DNA of 64,000 nucleotides, from assembly GCA_041167675.1 (NCBI GenBank), contig JBEEIB010000301.1, forward strand, positions 1 to 64,000, read 5' to 3'. Positions 34,843-43,835 of the stretch are shown here, in pieces. How positions within the stretch are numbered: the first letter of the stretch is position 1; the number at the start of each line of letters is the position of its first letter. The notes below the pieces were generated by a model. The model was not told the DNA's origin. It was given only the letters and a program-made list of their open reading frames with translations, and ran no database searches. The position numbers and the translations under genes were made by a program. Origin of the DNA: DASTDH01 sp041167675. Its GTDB lineage: Bacteria; Verrucomicrobiota; Verrucomicrobiia; Chthoniobacterales; JAFAMB01.

Positions 34843-37101
34843 TTATAGACCGCTGCTCGGATTCAGATCAATCGGCAGACCGAAGCGAGGCAAATCTTTG
34901 AGTGTTAAGATCAGCTGAACGCCGACGTCTTGCTTTCCGCCGCCGTTGTCGCGGGTAATTAGCCCGAGAGAGGCGACCCAACTGCTTAAATCGCGATGGA
35001 TGATATACCGCTGCTCTTGGAAGCGGCCGATCGTAGCCTCGTAATTCTCGTAAACGCTGAATCCCCAGTTATCATTGATGCGATAGTAAGTTTGCAGGTA
35101 AATTTGATGGCTGTTCGGGAAGTTGGGATTGTGGTCCAGGTAGAGGTCACCTAAAGAGATATCGAGGCTTGGCGTAACCGTCCAAGAAAGATACGTATTG
35201 ACCTCCCAGAACTGTTTGTTGCTGAAAACCGGTAGCTGCGAATTTACAACCAGAGCGAGCCAAGGCACCGGGTTGAACCGGACATTGTTGACGAAGTCGG
35301 AGTAGTGGCCCGGCTGATACGGGTTTTTGAAATTAATATCGAAATAGTTGTCTACCTCCAGCCAGTTCATGGTTGTGTTATCGCGCCTGGTTTGCAGGCG
35401 ATTCCGAATACCGAGTCGCCAGACGGTCGAATGGTCAATCGAATCGGTCGCGACAAATTGGGGGAAATCAATCGGCGGTATCTGAGAGCTTGGAATGAAG
35501 CGATCAAAAGGGAGTATATCGTTCGGCTTGAGCGTCGGATTCGAAACCCAGGAGAAGTTAGTAAAGGGTTGAATGACGTGGCGCAATCCATCCAAGCCCA
35601 GCCATCGGATCTGAACGCCTTCGTATGCTCGGGACAGCTTGAAGGAAGCCTCAACGCCAGCGTTGAACACAAGCCGCGTTCCTGCCCCTTGGCTCTGAAC
35701 CGTACCTTCGGCCGGAAACGTGTTATTGAATAAAGAGTTCGCCTGGACGAATTGCCCGGTAGGGTCGTAGTACGTACCTCGAATCCCGACGCGCGGGACG
35801 ATCGAAAGCCATCCAAAATAAGTCTTTGGGTAGGTAAGCTGGTGGAATGTATCAAACCGAAATGCGGCGTAGTTGGGATTTGGCGTGCTAGACACTCCGG
35901 GCGTAATCGGCGTGGTTGCGACAGACGGGAATGCTTCGCGCAGGTAACCGGCGCTGGTGGTCGCCTCATAAAAAATGGGGGAATTGAACAAGGGCGTGCG
36001 GGCCACTTCCCAGGAAAACTCGGGTAACCGCTCAGTGGTCTGAAAAAATGGGTTTACCTGGTAACGCACGAAACCGCTGAGCGTGTAAGCTTCTCCCTTT
36101 TTAATGACCTCGACAAAATTGTCTGGCTGCGGATTGGTCTCGAATTCAAATGGATAAAAATCCTGGAGCAGAAACGCGTCACTGAGTTTATTTACCTCGA
36201 CTACGGCAGAGATATCGCTCGTGAGAAACGTCCGCGACTCGTAACTGAGCCGGTAGCGGCCGGGACTTATCCGTGGTCGTCCCAAAGACGTCTCGTTCAG
36301 GTTAGGCTCCTGGTCATTGATAAAAAAGGTCTTTAGGGTGCCGACGTTCTCGTCGTTGTCGCCAAAACTGTACTTGAGATCCAACCCAATCGAGGGACCG
36401 CGTAACGAGCTGTAGTTAAGATGCAAAGTCGCGTCAGTATAATCATTTACCGGAAACTTGATCAGGGTGAACAAGAACGCATTGTAGGTGCTGTTGTATC
36501 CAACGCTGGGTAAAATTGAGAATTCGTCATTCAGCGACTGATAGAGGTATGGGAACCAGAAGACCGGTATGGTGCCGACATATAAGGTGGCATTGGTAAA
36601 GATGACCCGATCATTCGGGTAAATCCGCATGCCTCTGGCTTTGAGGTGGTAGTCCGGTTTGGACGAATCGCTCGTGGTCAGCGAGCCATTGTAGACTTTG
36701 TATTCGTTCTCCTGAATGGAGGAGAGATTCTCTCCGGTAAATAGGAACGGCGTCTTAGCTCCACCAAAATCCGCTGCATTCAGTTTCTTGGTTTCGAGGT
36801 TGTAGACCGCCCGGTCACAAACAAACAAATAATCGCCTCGATAGATCCGCACGCGATCTTTCAGAAGCACATCGTGCGTGTCCGGGTTGTATTCGGCGTA
36901 CTCGGAGTAGATCGCTACATCGCCGTAGTGAATGACGACATGCTTCTGGGCGATGGCGATGCCGCCTTCAAATTTGGTTTCGCCGGCGGTAATCTCGACC
37001 GGGAATTCGCCGAACTTCGGGAGCTCCGTAATGTCTTGTTGGGCCCGACAGATTACCGTAAATAAAAGCAAAAGAGAGAAGGCGATTAGCCGGCCAAACA
37101 T
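34843..37101 (-). CDS. lptD: LptD-like LPS assembly outer-membrane protein
   Basis: 752 residues from the ATG at 37101, whose signal peptide (LIAFSLLLLFTVICRA) is clean; the frame extends upstream by 20 codons. After the signal is a short OstA/LptA-type beta-jellyroll domain (about 30-190: ITAGETKFEGGIAI, DVLLKDRVRIYRGD, NLETKKLNAADF). Then comes a long beta-barrel with alternating aromatic strands up to the C-terminus. LptD, with LptE, inserts LPS in the outer leaflet. The cysteine pairs of the E. coli protein are not evident, so disulfide-dependent maturation may differ. lpxA is three genes upstream. Confidence 0.82.
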   Translation of the reverse strand: MFGRLIAFSLLLLFTVICRAQQDITELPKFGEFPVEITAGETKFEGGIAIAQKHVVIHYGDVAIYSEYAEYNPDTHDVLLKDRVRIYRGDYLFVCDRAVYNLETKKLNAADFGGAKTPFLFTGENLSSIQENEYKVYNGSLTTSDSSKPDYHLKARGMRIYPNDRVIFTNATLYVGTIPVFWFPYLYQSLNDEFSILPSVGYNSTYNAFLFTLIKFPVNDYTDATLHLNYSSLRGPSIGLDLKYSFGDNDENVGTLKTFFINDQEPNLNETSLGRPRISPGRYRLSYESRTFLTSDISAVVEVNKLSDAFLLQDFYPFEFETNPQPDNFVEVIKKGEAYTLSGFVRYQVNPFFQTTERLPEFSWEVARTPLFNSPIFYEATTSAGYLREAFPSVATTPITPGVSSTPNPNYAAFRFDTFHQLTYPKTYFGWLSIVPRVGIRGTYYDPTGQFVQANSLFNNTFPAEGTVQSQGAGTRLVFNAGVEASFKLSRAYEGVQIRWLGLDGLRHVIQPFTNFSWVSNPTLKPNDILPFDRFIPSSQIPPIDFPQFVATDSIDHSTVWRLGIRNRLQTRRDNTTMNWLEVDNYFDINFKNPYQPGHYSDFVNNVRFNPVPWLALVVNSQLPVFSNKQFWEVNTYLSWTVTPSLDISLGDLYLDHNPNFPNSHQIYLQTYYRINDNWGFSVYENYEATIGRFQEQRYIIHRDLSSWVASLGLITRDNGGGKQDVGVQLILTLKDLPRFGLPIDLNPSSGL

Positions 37102-37232
37102 GGGAGAGATCAGAGCATTGAAAATGAATTCCAGCGAATCGCGGCTAGGCGATAAAAGCAAGGAGAAACCTTTACTTAGACGACCAGCGGTAAAGCCACG
37201 GCGGCTAGCCGAGTCTTGCTAGACCGTCGTTT

Positions 37233-38204
37233 CTAATCCGAATAGCCGTTCGGGTGCTTTGCGTGCCAGGCCCACGCGCTCTGAACAATTTCGTGGATGT
37301 CCTGATATTTCGGTGTCCATCCCAACTGCTTTTTGGCTTTTTCCGATGCAGCGACCAGTCGCGGAGGATCGCCTGGCCGCCGCGATTTTTGCAGAACCGG
37401 AATTTTGTGTCCGGTTATCTGGCGGCAAGCTTCGATGACCTCAGAAACGGAGACCCCTCCGCCGGTTCCTAAGTTGAAATAGCCGCTCTCGGCCGTCGAA
37501 AGGGCAAGGATGTGGGCCTGGGCGAGATCCCGGACATGGATGTAGTCACGGATGCAAGTGCCATCGGGAGTGGGGTAGTCCGTACCAAATATCTCCGCAT
37601 GCGTGCTATGCCCAAGAGCGACGGCGAGGATGCGCGGGATCAAATGAGTCTCTATCCGGTGATGTTCACCAAATCGCTCGGACGCTCCTGCCGCGTTGAA
37701 GTAACGAAGGGCAACATATTTGATCCCGTGAATTCGCTGGAACCAGCGGAGGATCTTTTCGAACATCAATTTTGACTCTCCGTACGGATTAATCGGATTT
37801 TGCGCGTTCTCTTCGTCGATTGGCACTCTTTCCGGGATACCGTACGTGGCGCAGGTAGATGAGAACACGAAGCTTTTCGCTCCTGCCTCAACCGCCGCAT
37901 GCAGCAGGTTAAGGCCACCGTAGACGTTGTTATGAAAATACTTGTATGGATTCTCCATCGACTCGCCCACCAGCGCGTTTGCAGCGAAATGCAATATCGC
38001 CTCTGGTCCGGTTGAGCCGACTGCGGAAAAGACCGATTCGGGATCGCGCAGGTCCCCCGTGATTAGCCGGGCACGAGGATCGACCGCCTGCCGATGCCCC
38101 TCCGAACAATTATCGAAAACAGTGACTGCGTGTCCGAGGTTGAGCAGTTCCTCAACACAGACACTTCCGATGTAACCAGCCCCGCCGGTGACGAATACAT
38201 TCAC
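37233..38204 (-). CDS. galE: UDP-glucose 4-epimerase
   Basis: 323 residues, a short-chain dehydrogenase/reductase fold. NAD-binding GGAGYIG is at 7-13, catalytic S116 and T117 in FSSTCATYG, and Y141-x3-K145 in YGESK. It interconverts UDP-glucose and UDP-galactose for surface glycans. The C-terminal substrate region includes YPTPDGTCIRDYIHV. It sits between the 3D-domain lipoprotein and lptD on the same strand. Confidence 0.94.
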   Translation of the reverse strand: MNVFVTGGAGYIGSVCVEELLNLGHAVTVFDNCSEGHRQAVDPRARLITGDLRDPESVFSAVGSTGPEAILHFAANALVGESMENPYKYFHNNVYGGLNLLHAAVEAGAKSFVFSSTCATYGIPERVPIDEENAQNPINPYGESKLMFEKILRWFQRIHGIKYVALRYFNAAGASERFGEHHRIETHLIPRILAVALGHSTHAEIFGTDYPTPDGTCIRDYIHVRDLAQAHILALSTAESGYFNLGTGGGVSVSEVIEACRQITGHKIPVLQKSRRPGDPPRLVAASEKAKKQLGWTPKYQDIHEIVQSAWAWHAKHPNGYSD

Positions 38205-38316
38205 AGGGCGTGAGCCTAGCCGGATTTTCTGGGCTGCCTAGCGAAAAAAAGTCAGACGCTTTCTGATTCGGAGGCGACCGTTTTCGTGAGAGCGCAATTG
38301 CACCGGCCGAAGCCAG

Positions 38317-38814
38317 CTAGATTTTGGATTGAAGAATGGATACCATTCTTCGGACGTAGCCGGCGCGACATCGCGGGCGCAGAATCTTGAGACTGTCTTG
38401 GTAAGAACCAAGCTCGAGCAGCTCTATTGTTACATCTCTTGAGCCCCAGTAGCTCATCATTGCGCGAGTGGGCATATAAAGGTCGATCGTGTTCTTTCCC
38501 ACCAGGGCAGAACCGTAGTCGTCAATGACATAAAGCTGTTTTTGGCCGAGAATCTTGAACTTGGTGCCCAGAGGGAATCTAGACCAGTCGGCGGCCGCGC
38601 TATTGCATCCGCCAACGGCTAATTGAGTACCAACCGCATTGCTCCTACCATATCGGCGATGGCCGGACTCCGAGTGCGTATATGCGGTCATCCTTACCTG
38701 CACGGTTTTCGGTGAGCCTTTGGTGGATGCCGCAGATTTGTTGTGAAAATCATCGAGCGCACAACTTGTAACCAAGAACGACAATCCCGCCGAGAGCAGG
38801 GGGAACAATTTCAT
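38317..38814 (-). CDS. 3D-domain lipoprotein (MltA/RlpA-type fold)
   Basis: 165 residues. Lipobox VTSC puts the lipidated Cys at 18. The 3D (Asp-Asp-Asp) domain shows YVIDDYGSALVGKNTIDLYM with D98, D99 and D111, the catalytic-type aspartates of MltA-like lytic transglycosylases. An MTAYTHSESG segment opens the double-psi barrel. It is probably a peptidoglycan-active outer-membrane lipoprotein. The 38815-39056 upstream gap contains an inverted pair CGACAAAA (38916) / TTTTGTCG (38934). Confidence 0.8.
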   Translation of the reverse strand: MKLFPLLSAGLSFLVTSCALDDFHNKSAASTKGSPKTVQVRMTAYTHSESGHRRYGRSNAVGTQLAVGGCNSAAADWSRFPLGTKFKILGQKQLYVIDDYGSALVGKNTIDLYMPTRAMMSYWGSRDVTIELLELGSYQDSLKILRPRCRAGYVRRMVSILQSKI

Positions 38815-39056
38815 AAAGCCCGGAAAGTTCTTGTTTCAATCGGGATGTCAACAGATATCTCCAAATTCCACATTGTCGTGAAACTGTCAGAATTAGGGGG
38901 GTGAGTCCGATTTCGCGACAAAACGCAGGCAAATTTTGTCGCTCTTTGCCCGATATTATGCCAAACCGCGTTTCGTTGGGAAGATAAAAATGGGCGAAAC
39001 GGACGAGCGGTCGCGACGAGGCGGTGACCGACTAAACTCTTGGCAGACTATGCCCG

Positions 39057-39869
39057 TTAATCTACGCCGGCGACGCTTTCTTCTTTGATATCGCTAAATC
39101 GGGCAAACGCGCAGATACCGCGTTGAGAAGATCGGATGAAATTCCAGAACTCCTGGACCGAGGCCGACCAAGTCGTTTCCGCCGCACGTTCTATGGCCTC
39201 GGTGGTTTTCAAGCCTGAATGATACAAGAGTTCATGTGCTTTTTTTACCTCGGTTCGCAAAGCCGAACCGAATCCTGCCCGGCGCAGTCCCAGGCTATTG
39301 ATCCCCACAATGCTGTTCATTCCGACCGCGATCGAGAAAGGAGGGATATCTTTGCTGATTGCCGCAGAACCGGCCACCATGGATATCGTTCCGATCCGAA
39401 TCTTCTGGTGAAAGACCGCGCCACCGCCGAGAAACGCTCGGTCGCCGACCTGGACATGACCTCCCAGCAACACATTGTTGGCTAGAATGACATGGTTTCC
39501 TATCTGCGCGTTATGTCCCAAATGCGCCCCCACCATCAGCATGTTGTGAGAACCGACGATGGTCGCGCTCCCGGGTTCCGTACCGCGATGAATCGTACAA
39601 TGCTCCCGGATGACATTGCCATCCCCTAGCTCTACCCGCGTCGAAGAATTGCGATCAAACGCGAGGTCTTGCGGTAGTCCTCCAATGACACTTCCATAGC
39701 CGATCAGGTTTCCGGATCCGATCCGAACTTCTCCAGTGAGGATTGCGTGGGCCTGAATCTCATTATCCGGGCCAATGACTGTTGGGCCCTCGATTACCAC
39801 ATAGGGCCCAATCTTTGTCCCCGGCCCAATTTCGGCACATGAATCGATAATTGCGCTCGGATGAATCAT
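39057..39869 (-). CDS. lpxA: UDP-N-acetylglucosamine O-acyltransferase (lipid A synthesis)
   Basis: 270 residues of left-handed beta-helix hexapeptide repeats (IHPSAIIDS, EIGPGTKIGPYVVI, VRIGSGNLIGYGSVIG). The catalytic His is H119 in GAHLGHNAQIGN. The C-terminal helical domain carries GLRRAGF. It transfers a hydroxyacyl chain from ACP to UDP-GlcNAc, the first step of lipid A synthesis, in the cytoplasm. lpxD, fabZ and lpxB, frequent neighbours elsewhere, are absent, so the lipid A genes are dispersed here. The call is LpxA over LpxD on length and the H-L-G-H motif. Confidence 0.93.
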   Translation of the reverse strand: MIHPSAIIDSCAEIGPGTKIGPYVVIEGPTVIGPDNEIQAHAILTGEVRIGSGNLIGYGSVIGGLPQDLAFDRNSSTRVELGDGNVIREHCTIHRGTEPGSATIVGSHNMLMVGAHLGHNAQIGNHVILANNVLLGGHVQVGDRAFLGGGAVFHQKIRIGTISMVAGSAAISKDIPPFSIAVGMNSIVGINSLGLRRAGFGSALRTEVKKAHELLYHSGLKTTEAIERAAETTWSASVQEFWNFIRSSQRGICAFARFSDIKEESVAGVD

Positions 39870-40012
39870 TCGGAACTAATAGAATGCTTCCCGGCGGTCT
39901 GTCGAAACATTCGAAGAAATGAACGCGTTCGATAAGGCGAAAGCCTGGTCGGAGGCGTCCGCAGCAGGGATCAGCACCTGCCGGTCCGAGGCGGGATCGA
40001 ACGGACTGCCGA

Positions 40013-41470
40013 CTAAGCCTCCGCCATTGCCGTATCGGCTGGGGCGACATCGCGACCTCGGCTCTTGGGAACCAACAGCAATAGCAGCGATGCGGCAGCA
40101 AGAAGGACCAGGTTAATTAAACTTGAGGTCACGAAGCCATGTGCGTAGTCCGCTGCCGTGGCATGAGAAGGAATTGCGGAGAAGACGATAGCGCCAATTA
40201 CCGCAATACCGGCAGAATTAGCCACCTGTTGGGCCATTGATGCAACGCCGGCAGCGGAACCGGCGTCTCGCGCGGGTACCCCGCTAAGCACCGTATTGTA
40301 AAGCGGAGCAGTAACCAGACCCCGGCCAACTCCGTAGATGAAGCAGGTGAAAACAAAAGGCAGAGAGGCCTGGCCGTGGCTTGCGTTGGCCTGAATTGAC
40401 ATGCAAACGAGCGAGATCGCCAAAACTCCTGCGCCAAGATGCAGCGAATTCCGTCCGAGGAGACCGTTGAGCTTTCCAGAAAACGAAGATCCCACCAGGA
40501 ATCCGAACGAGAATGGAGCGAGCAAGAGTCCGGCGTGAAATGGATCCAGTCGCAAGCTGAGCTGCAAGAACAGGCTTAGCACCAATATCATCGAAGTGTG
40601 GCCGGCGAAGTAAATGCAAGTGACCAGAATTCCGACCATGAATCCTCTGTCCTGGAACAGACGGGGCTCGATCAATGGGGATCCTCCGTCCAACGAGTAA
40701 CGGCACTCGAATCGATAGAATGCCAAAAAGAGAGGGATGCTGGCTGCCAGGGCTCCCCATGCCCATTGTGGCCAGCCAGCATCTGTGCCCTCCATGAAAG
40801 GCAGCGAAAACAAAAACAGCGCGATCGTCAGTAATACCGTCCCAATCAAATCGACACCGGGCGGGTTCTTGGCCTTCGATTCGTCCAAGATGAGAGACGC
40901 GGCCAGAATGGTGATTAGCCCAAGAGGAAGATTAATGAGGAAAATTGGTCTCCAACCCAGGTGGAACAGATCAGCTTGGATCAGAAAACCGCCTAGGATT
41001 TGGCCGACAATCGAGCCGAACCCGATCATCGCGCCGTAAATGCTGAAGGCGAGACGCTTCGACGATCCAGTGAAATTAACCTGAATGAACGAGAGAGCCT
41101 GAGGAAACATGACTGCTGCAGCGCAGCCCTGCAGCAGACGCCAAAATACCAATGTTCCGGCATCGCCAGCCCAGCCACAGAAGGCGGACGTCGCGGCAAA
41201 GCCTGCCATTCCCAAAATGAAAACCTTTTTCCGGCCAAAGATGTCGCCTAGCCGGCCTCCGGTGATGAGACAGACGGCATAGGTCAGACCGTACCCGGCG
41301 ACAATCAACTCGGCTTCGCTGAAGCCTGCGTGTAAAGAGTTCTTGATCGACGGGATGCCAATATTGGCAATGAAAAAATCAATGACTCCGAGGAAAGGCC
41401 CCACTAGCAAGATAAGGAGGGATATCCATTTATTTCGCTCAACCTGACCTGATCCAAGCCGGTTACCCAT
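40013..41470 (-). CDS. MFS drug-efflux transporter, DHA2 (EmrB/QacA) type
   Basis: 485 residues from the ATG at 41470; a longer frame adds 34 residues without membrane character. About fourteen membrane segments are visible. Family motifs are FLGVIDFFIANIGIPSI in TM1 and YAVCLITGGRLGDIFGRKKV between TM2 and TM3. The family exports drugs or toxic metabolites by proton antiport. A divergent LysR regulator starts 342 bases away and is the likely controller. Confidence 0.9.
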   Translation of the reverse strand: MGNRLGSGQVERNKWISLLILLVGPFLGVIDFFIANIGIPSIKNSLHAGFSEAELIVAGYGLTYAVCLITGGRLGDIFGRKKVFILGMAGFAATSAFCGWAGDAGTLVFWRLLQGCAAAVMFPQALSFIQVNFTGSSKRLAFSIYGAMIGFGSIVGQILGGFLIQADLFHLGWRPIFLINLPLGLITILAASLILDESKAKNPPGVDLIGTVLLTIALFLFSLPFMEGTDAGWPQWAWGALAASIPLFLAFYRFECRYSLDGGSPLIEPRLFQDRGFMVGILVTCIYFAGHTSMILVLSLFLQLSLRLDPFHAGLLLAPFSFGFLVGSSFSGKLNGLLGRNSLHLGAGVLAISLVCMSIQANASHGQASLPFVFTCFIYGVGRGLVTAPLYNTVLSGVPARDAGSAAGVASMAQQVANSAGIAVIGAIVFSAIPSHATAADYAHGFVTSSLINLVLLAAASLLLLLVPKSRGRDVAPADTAMAEA

Positions 41471-41812
41471 TTTAAGGCTGGCCGGTGGATGCCTGAGAAG
41501 CCGGAAATTGGCGTTCTTTTGGTCATTAGGAAAAGGCGTACGGACCAAGAGACGATTCATAGGCTGGGGCAAAGTAATTTGAATAGATCAATAAGTGAAA
41601 TAGCTGGTTGCGCACGCTCCCATCTGAAATATAGATTGATCTGGCTGACCGGCCGCGCAGCCGCGCGTCCGTTTGTGAGCCGCATTAGGGCGGTAGGGAT
41701 GTGCTCCCGCGAGTCCGTTCCGAACCCGGATCGGCCGGAGCTGGTCCTGACCGAATGCAGAGCGCACGCGCAGGAGCACGTCCCTTGAAAGGCACACCAG
41801 AACGGAGTGACG
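41471..41812. promoter_or_regulatory. Divergent MFS/LysR intergenic region
   Basis: 342 bases between divergent starts. An 8-base inverted pair, AGATCAAT (41585-41592) and ATTGATCT (41635-41642), is 42 bases apart and is a candidate site for the LysR protein. The right half is GC-rich and contains CCGCGCAGCCGCGCG. No gene is supported in it. Confidence 0.35.
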
Positions 41813-42706
41813 ATGGAGCTACGACACCTACGCTATTTTAAGACCGTCGCGGAAGAACTGAGTTTTACCCGAGCCTCGGCATTGCTCCACGTAGCTCAAT
41901 CCGCGGTGAGCGCGCAAATTCGGGATCTGGAAACCGAACTCGGCATCGCGTTATTCGAGCGCAACAGTCGTCAGGTTCAACTCACCGCAGCCGGTAAAAT
42001 CTTCTTGAGCGGAACTGATCAAATTTTTCGCACTTTGGAAGATACCGGACGAAAACTCCGCCGGATTGGTCGAGGGGATGCTGCCTCCCTCGCTATCGGC
42101 TTCATCGGCGCTCAGAGCCACGAGTGGATGCCGCAAGTGCTGAAGCGATTCCGAGCGGAGCACCCTGGTGTCGAAGTCACGTTAGCGGAGATGGTACCTT
42201 CTCAGCAAATGGAGGCGCTCCTCGCCCGAAGTCTGGATATTGGTCTAGTTGGCCCGATCGACGGAAAACCGCCGCCTGGCCTTCGACTGGAATGTATCAC
42301 CGAAGAAGATCCGATGGTTGGAGTTCCGAACGATCACCCCATCGCAAAGCTGGACTGGGTCTCTCTCGCGCAGCTTCGGGATGAGCCATTTATCTTTACG
42401 TCCAGCAAGAATTCTCCGAATTACCGAGCTTGGTTGTCCCGGTTGTTTAATCGGGCAGGTTTCACACCCAGAGTTGTGCAGGAGGTAGATCGGGCGCGCA
42501 CCGGTGTCCAATATGTTGCCGCGGGATTCGGTATCTCCATTTTTGCAGAACATATCAGCCGGCTGCCTGCGCCGGGTGTCAGCTTCGTTCGGCTCAGGCC
42601 AGTTGGCCCCAAAATCCGATATGGAATTGCTTGGCGGAGAGGGCCGGTAACCGAAGTAGTTACCCGCTTTATCGAGTATTCGAAGGATCAGTATCGAAAG
42701 AAATAA
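41813..42706 (+). CDS. LysR-family transcriptional regulator
   Basis: 297 residues from the ATG at 41813, chosen because GGAG lies 5 bases upstream; a GTG two codons earlier is weaker. The N-terminal winged helix-turn-helix is typical (LRYFKTVAEELSFTRASALL, SAVSAQIRDLE, FERNSRQVQLTAAG). The effector-binding domain spans about 88-295. It is divergent from the MFS pump, the classic arrangement for a LysR regulator and its target. The effector is unknown. Confidence 0.92.
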   Translation: MELRHLRYFKTVAEELSFTRASALLHVAQSAVSAQIRDLETELGIALFERNSRQVQLTAAGKIFLSGTDQIFRTLEDTGRKLRRIGRGDAASLAIGFIGAQSHEWMPQVLKRFRAEHPGVEVTLAEMVPSQQMEALLARSLDIGLVGPIDGKPPPGLRLECITEEDPMVGVPNDHPIAKLDWVSLAQLRDEPFIFTSSKNSPNYRAWLSRLFNRAGFTPRVVQEVDRARTGVQYVAAGFGISIFAEHISRLPAPGVSFVRLRPVGPKIRYGIAWRRGPVTEVVTRFIEYSKDQYRKK

Positions 42707-42739
42707 CGCTGACACGGTAACGCCGGTAATGCCGGGAAT

Positions 42740-42774
42740 GGATCTGGCGCCTCGATTGTGGTGCGTTAGCAACT
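42740..42774. repeat. Inverted repeat, left arm
   Basis: GGATCTGGCGCCTCGATTG, continuing to GCGTTAGCAACT, is the reverse complement of 43753-43787 with 34 of 35 matches. Weaker similarity continues outward (ATTCCCGGCATTACCGGCG on the minus strand against TTTCCGGCGTTATCGGCG). The arms enclose 978 bases with a radC fragment and an NTF2-like gene. Confidence 0.85.
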
Positions 42775-42916
42775 CTTGCCTGACTCCGTTAATTAATACC
42801 GGCTATTGGTATTACCGATTACCGATAGGTAATGACCGATACCCTCCCGCGCGGAAATCCGTTCGCGGCGTTCTCGGCGCTATCGGCGCTACCGTGCGTT
42901 GTCGGCGTTCCTCTAC

Positions 42917-43089
42917 TTAAGCGATCACTCCGGCTTCCTTAAAGCTGAAATAGCCGGTACTGCCGTTGTGCGGTGTGCCGATAATCACATGATCGTGCAG
43001 CGTGATTGGCAAGATTCTCGAAGCTTCGGCGACGCGTCGGGTTAATCTGCCGTCTGCTTCACTCGGTGAGGGATCGCCCGACGGATGGT
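42917..43089 (-). pseudogene. Duplicated 3' fragment of radC
   Basis: The last 57 codons of RadC, from about SGDPSPSEADGRLTRR to KEAGVIA and a stop, lie in the same orientation as the intact gene 919 bases away. The duplication, 42875-43089, also includes 42 bases beyond the stop. The copies differ at scattered sites (for example ILPITL here against ILQITL, and TAA against TGA stop), so it is not an assembly echo. It ends abruptly inside the codons for the HNHP metal motif, and the sequence beyond is unrelated. Confidence 0.85.
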
Positions 43090-43230
43090 ATGTGGACTGA
43101 ATAGTTATGTGGGCGCCGCAGCTGTGATGCGCGCCTAGTCAGCCTGGGCAAGGTCCCAACGAATCAGCTGCTAAACATAACTGCGGCTTCGACAACCAGG
43201 AAAGGCCGCTCCTTTCGAACGACACCTCCG

Positions 43231-43668
43231 TCAAGCCTGGCAGCTTGACTCAGAATCTACGTCTGGAGGAAATGGCCACATGATTCGAAACTCACCGGAA
43301 ATAATCTGGATGCCCCGCCAGATGAGTTTGCCGGCAAAGTTTGTCTCGGGTGGCTTTTTATTGGGCGCAGCTTGCAGGCGGAGCGTTCCGAACGCGAACA
43401 GGCAGTCTCCTCGAATCACGCAGCCTGTTAGATCGCCTGATGCAATCTGGAGAGCATCCCGACAAAAGTTTGCAACGCCGCGTAGTCCAACAAATCCTTG
43501 AAAGTACTTCGCTGAAGGTGAGGAATCAGACAAAGTCTGTTGCTGCGAGCTACCAGAAACAAGGGCCCATCTTGCTTGGTCGTCAACGACACTTGCAAGG
43601 GAAGCGGCGACGTGTCCGGTGTAAAGAGCCTCGCAAATAATTTCGGCGATTTCAGAGCGTTCCATCAT
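43231..43668 (-). CDS. NTF2/SnoaL-like small protein
   Basis: 145 residues. The pattern CVIRGDCLFAFGTLRLQA, then TNFAGKLIWRGIQIISGEFR matches the last strands of SnoaL-like (NTF2 fold) proteins, which often have a charged FAxxW-type strand followed by the G-K/E-I turn. A first helix (MMERSEIAEIICEALYTG) also fits. No catalytic residue set is certain. It lies alone in the segment between the radC fragment and intact radC, inside the 35-base inverted repeats, so it may have arrived with that segment. Confidence 0.55.
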   Translation of the reverse strand: MMERSEIAEIICEALYTGHVAASLASVVDDQARWALVSGSSQQQTLSDSSPSAKYFQGFVGLRGVANFCRDALQIASGDLTGCVIRGDCLFAFGTLRLQAAPNKKPPETNFAGKLIWRGIQIISGEFRIMWPFPPDVDSESSCQA

Positions 43669-43752
43669 ACTTCTAGGTCTGGTCCCCTCTTATCGGCACT
43701 GAGGTTTCCGGCTTAAACAGGTATGTTATCGGCAACAGCGACAATTTAAAGC

Positions 43753-43787
43753 AGTTGCTAACGCACTACAATCGAGGCGCCAGATCC
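43753..43787. repeat. Inverted repeat, right arm
   Basis: AGTTGCTAACGCACTACAAT, continuing to GGCGCCAGATCC, pairs with 42740-42774. It is followed at once by the 9-10 base periodic CGGCG phrase that precedes the radC stop. Confidence 0.85.
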
Positions 43788-43835
43788 AGTTTCCGGCGTT
43801 ATCGGCGCTCCCGTGCGTTTCCGGCGTTCCTGTCC

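Noticed and set aside
43095..43180. Possible integron attC site next to the NTF2-like gene
   Set aside because: GTTATGT and ACATAAC pair, but they are in the opposite order to attC core sites (which run AAC...GTT), and no integron integrase is visible.
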